Positions 61,836-64,000 of a DNA stretch of 64,000 bases are shown piece after piece. The position numbers and the translations under genes are program-made. Origin of the DNA: Phenylobacterium sp. NIBR 498073 (GTDB lineage Bacteria > Pseudomonadota > Alphaproteobacteria > Caulobacterales > Caulobacteraceae); the NCBI RefSeq assembly GCF_027286305.1, contig NZ_CP114599.1:2542001-2606000 (forward strand), written 5' to 3'. Below the pieces are notes generated by a model, which was not told the origin of the DNA, did no database searches, and saw only the letters and a list, made by a program, of their open reading frames with translations. How positions within the stretch are numbered: the stretch's first letter is position 1; every line of letters begins with the position of its first letter.

Positions 61836-61846
61836 CTTCAAGCTTC

Positions 61847-62281
61847 TCAGGCGCTGGGCGAGGCTTCGACAAGCACGGTGGGCGTCCAGCGCGCCTTTCT
61901 CCGGGCCAGCCTGTCCTCGTCAGTTTCGTCGTCATAGGCGACAGGTTCACCAGAGCGGCCGGAGAACCCGTCGAGGGCGACGCCCGCCACGTTCAGCGTG
62001 GCGAGCATCCTGTCTTCTATCTGCATGACCGAGGCGACGTAGACGCCGCACTCTTCGCAAAGCAACGCGTCCACCAATCGCCGCCCGAACCGGTAGCGAT
62101 TGAGCGATCCCGGCGCCGCCTCGATATTGAGCCGGCAGTCCGGGTCGCTGGTGGTCATGGCCCCGTGCCGCCGACAAAAGCCGCATTGGCAGGACCGCAA
62201 CGGAAGCTCGCCGGCCGGCTTGCCGGTCTCAAGCTCCACCCGGATCGCGCCGCAGTGGCAATGGCCAGCGAGCGTGGTCAT
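61847..62281 (-). CDS. GFA-family zinc protein (Gfa/CENP-V fold)
   Basis: 144 aa. [11 protein letters not shown] and [11 protein letters not shown], then [11 protein letters not shown], give the Cys pairs of the two zinc sites of the glutathione-dependent formaldehyde-activating fold. Many GFA proteins have no proven link to formaldehyde, so only the fold is claimed. It is unusual for sitting inside the pdh operon, 13 bases after pdhB and 11 bases before pdhC, same strand. A role in C1 or glutathione adduct chemistry there is speculative. Confidence 0.88.
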   Translation of the reverse strand: MTTLAGHCHCGAIRVELETGKPAGELPLRSCQCGFCRRHGAMTTSDPDCRLNIEAAPGSLNRYRFGRRLVDALLCEECGVYVASVMQIEDRMLATLNVAGVALDGFSGRSGEPVAYDDETDEDRLARRKARWTPTVLVEASPSA

Positions 62282-62294
62282 GCGCGGCGGGTCA

Positions 62295-63659
62295 TCACTT
62301 GTAGGCGACCGCCTTGGCCGCCTTCACGATGTCCTCGACCGAGGGCAGCGAGAGGGCCTCCAGATTGGCCGCATAGGGCAGCGGCACGTCCTTCTGGTGC
62401 ACGCGGGCCGGCGGCGCGTCCAGGTAGTCGAAGGCGTGCTCCAGCACCCGCGCCACCACCTCGGCGCCGACGCCCATCGGGCCCCAGCCTTCTTCGGCGG
62501 TGACCAGTCGGTTGGTCTTCTTCACGCTCTCGACGATGGTCTCGTGGTCCAGCGGACGCAGGGTGCGCAGGTCGATGACCTCGGCCTCGATGCCGTCGGC
62601 GGCCAGCTCCTCGGCCGCCTTCAAGGCCAGGCCGACCATCCGCGAGTGGGCGGTGATGGTGACGTCCTTGCCCTCGCGGCGGACCTTGGCCTTGCCGATC
62701 GGCACCACCCAGTCGACGTCCTCGGGAACGTCGAACTCCTGCCCGTACATCATCTCGTGCTCAAGGAAGACGACCGGGTTCGGGTCGCGGATCGCCGCCT
62801 TCAGCAGGCCCTTGGCGTCGGCCGCGTCATAGGGGGCGACGACCTTCAGACCCGGGACCTGGGCGTACCAGGCCGAATAGTCCTGACTGTGCTGGGCGCC
62901 CACGCGGGCCGCCGCGCCGTTCGGGCCGCGGAACACGACCGAGCATTTGATCTGCCCGCCGGACATGTAGAGCGTCTTGGCGGCCGAGTTGATGATGTGG
63001 TCGATCGCCTGCATGGCGAAGTTCCAGGTCATGAACTCGACGATCGGCTTCAGGCCCGCCATCGCCGCGCCGACGCCGAGGCCGGCGAACCCGTACTCGG
63101 TGATCGGGGTGTCGATGACGCGCTTGTCGCCGAACTCCTGCAGCAGGTCGCGGCTGACCTTGTAGGCGCCCTGGTACTGGGCGACTTCCTCGCCCATCAG
63201 GAAGACCTTGTCGTCCTTGCGCATCTCCTCGGCCATCGCGTCGCGCAGGGCGTCGCGGATGGTGGTCTTCACGAGCTTGGCGCCTTCGGGCAGGTCAGGA
63301 TCGCGCAGCTCGACCTTCGGAACCACGGGAGCGGTCGCAGCGCCTTCCGTCTGGGCCGCCGCGGCGACAGGCGCGGCCTTCTCCGCCTCGCCCGCGGGCG
63401 GCGGAGCGGCAGCCGGCGCGCCATCGCCCGACAGCCGGGCGATCGGGGTATTCACCTTCACGCCCTCGGAGCCTTCGGGGACCAGGATCTCCTCGACGGT
63501 CCCTTCATCGACGGCCTCGACCTCCATGGTCGCCTTGTCGGTCTCGATCTCGGCGATCACGTCGCCCGAACGAACGGCGTCGCCCTTCTTCACGTGCCAC
63601 TTGGCGAGCGTGCCCTCCTCCATGGTCGGGGAAAGCGCAGGCATAAGGACGTCGGTCAC
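62295..63659 (-). CDS. pdhB: Pyruvate dehydrogenase E1 beta subunit with lipoyl domain
   Basis: 454 aa. Residues 1-80 form a lipoyl domain ([30 protein letters not shown]) almost identical to that of pdhC. After a Pro/Ala linker comes the E1 beta domain ([91 protein letters not shown]). An N-terminal lipoyl on E1 beta is a known alphaproteobacterial trait. It overlaps pdhA by four bases. Confidence 0.96.
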   Translation of the reverse strand: MTDVLMPALSPTMEEGTLAKWHVKKGDAVRSGDVIAEIETDKATMEVEAVDEGTVEEILVPEGSEGVKVNTPIARLSGDGAPAAAPPPAGEAEKAAPVAAAAQTEGAATAPVVPKVELRDPDLPEGAKLVKTTIRDALRDAMAEEMRKDDKVFLMGEEVAQYQGAYKVSRDLLQEFGDKRVIDTPITEYGFAGLGVGAAMAGLKPIVEFMTWNFAMQAIDHIINSAAKTLYMSGGQIKCSVVFRGPNGAAARVGAQHSQDYSAWYAQVPGLKVVAPYDAADAKGLLKAAIRDPNPVVFLEHEMMYGQEFDVPEDVDWVVPIGKAKVRREGKDVTITAHSRMVGLALKAAEELAADGIEAEVIDLRTLRPLDHETIVESVKKTNRLVTAEEGWGPMGVGAEVVARVLEHAFDYLDAPPARVHQKDVPLPYAANLEALSLPSVEDIVKAAKAVAYK

Positions 63660-64000
63660 TGAGCGGCCTCCAGGTAGACGTCCGTGTAGAGTTCGGAGGG
63701 TTCCGGCTCGGGCGAGGTGCGGGCGAATTCGGCGGCGTCGGCGACGATCGCCTTCACCTCCGCGTCGATGGCCTTGAGCGCCGCTTCGTCGGCCCAGCCG
63801 TTCTTTTCCAGCAATTCCTGGACGTGATCGATCGGGTCGCGGGTCTTGCGCACCTCGTCGACCTCGTCGCGGGTCCGGTACTTGGCCGGGTCGCTCATCG
63901 AGTGACCACGGTAGCGGTAGGTCTTCATCTCCAGGATGTAGGGCCCCTCGCCCGAGCGGGCGTAGTCGGCGGCCTTCTGGGCCGCGGCCTTGACCGCCAG
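63656..64000 (-). CDS. pdhA: Pyruvate dehydrogenase E1 alpha subunit, C-terminal part (runs off right edge)
   Basis: The frame is open to base 64000. The visible 114 residues include [29 protein letters not shown], the YRYxGHSMSDP signature and phosphorylation-loop region of E1 alpha, and the tail [19 protein letters not shown]. It is the thiamine-diphosphate subunit that decarboxylates pyruvate with PdhB. Its stop overlaps the pdhB start (ATGA-type), so it is the upstream gene of the operon pdhA-pdhB-gfa-pdhC-lpdA. Confidence 0.95.
   Translation of the reverse strand: MAVKAAAQKAADYARSGEGPYILEMKTYRYRGHSMSDPAKYRTRDEVDEVRKTRDPIDHVQELLEKNGWADEAALKAIDAEVKAIVADAAEFARTSPEPEPSELYTDVYLEAAQ

Overview
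The window is about 64 kb of high-GC DNA that reads like a chromosome segment of a free-living alphaproteobacterium of the Caulobacterales (Caulobacter/Phenylobacterium type). The support for this is an E1-beta pyruvate dehydrogenase with its own N-terminal lipoyl domain, a fused ispDF, the dusB-ntrB-ntrC / ntrY-ntrX / dat / hfq-hflX / mazG neighbourhood, a Caulobacter-sized flagellin of 275 aa, and large TonB-dependent receptors. The genus assignment is inference. I found no tRNA, rRNA, CRISPR array, insertion sequence or phage gene. Genes are dense, and ATGA/GTGA start-stop overlaps are common.

Layout. 0-9.6 kb: the 5' part of an acyl-CoA dehydrogenase, ndk, an ABC-F ATPase, a potassium channel with a C-terminal zinc ribbon plus a 35-aa membrane micro-ORF, then a three-gene unit for a 2-oxoacid:ferredoxin oxidoreductase (KorAB) with an FAD/iron-sulfur reductase. 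9.7-18.7 kb: a tightly overlapping seven-gene operon whose last four genes match the decaprenyl-phosphoryl-arabinose (DPA) pathway of mycobacteria (GtrA, HAD-UbiA fusion, DprE1-like, DprE2-like). It opens with a large GT-C-like membrane protein, an epimerase and an FAD oxidoreductase. 18.7-22.9 kb: a TonB-dependent receptor with two small paralogous PepSY membrane proteins. 23.3-27.9 kb: a copper-resistance block (CusF-like, CopB, CopA) preceded by a CnrY-CnrX-CnrH-like anti-sigma/sensor/ECF sigma module.

28-37 kb: a serine hydrolase, a BaeSR-like two-component system followed by an outer-membrane barrel gene, a secreted protein broken by a one-base frameshift, an orphan flagellin, a luciferase-like oxidoreductase, a DUF1508 protein, a secreted protein and an MFS transporter. 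37-50.3 kb: mazG, hflX, hfq, a D-amino-acid aminotransferase, ntrX-ntrY, then a DAHP synthase and a serine hydrolase on the other strand, then ntrC-ntrB-dusB. The DAHP synthase has a newly recognisable aromatic-rich leader peptide and a four-segment transcription attenuator. 50.4-64 kb: ispDF, a membrane-fused spermidine-synthase-like protein, cinA, a START-domain protein, lipA, a lipoprotein with an alpha/beta-hydrolase fold but no nucleophile serine, an acyl-activating enzyme, DoxX, and the pyruvate dehydrogenase operon pdhA-pdhB-(GFA)-pdhC-lpdA, which runs off the right edge.

The most interesting items are the aromatic-amino-acid attenuator upstream of the DAHP synthase, the DPA-like (arabinofuranose donor) operon, the CnrYXH-type sensor module with all the Ni/Co ligands conserved but sitting next to copper genes, and the loss of the GAFTGA loop in both NtrC and NtrX.
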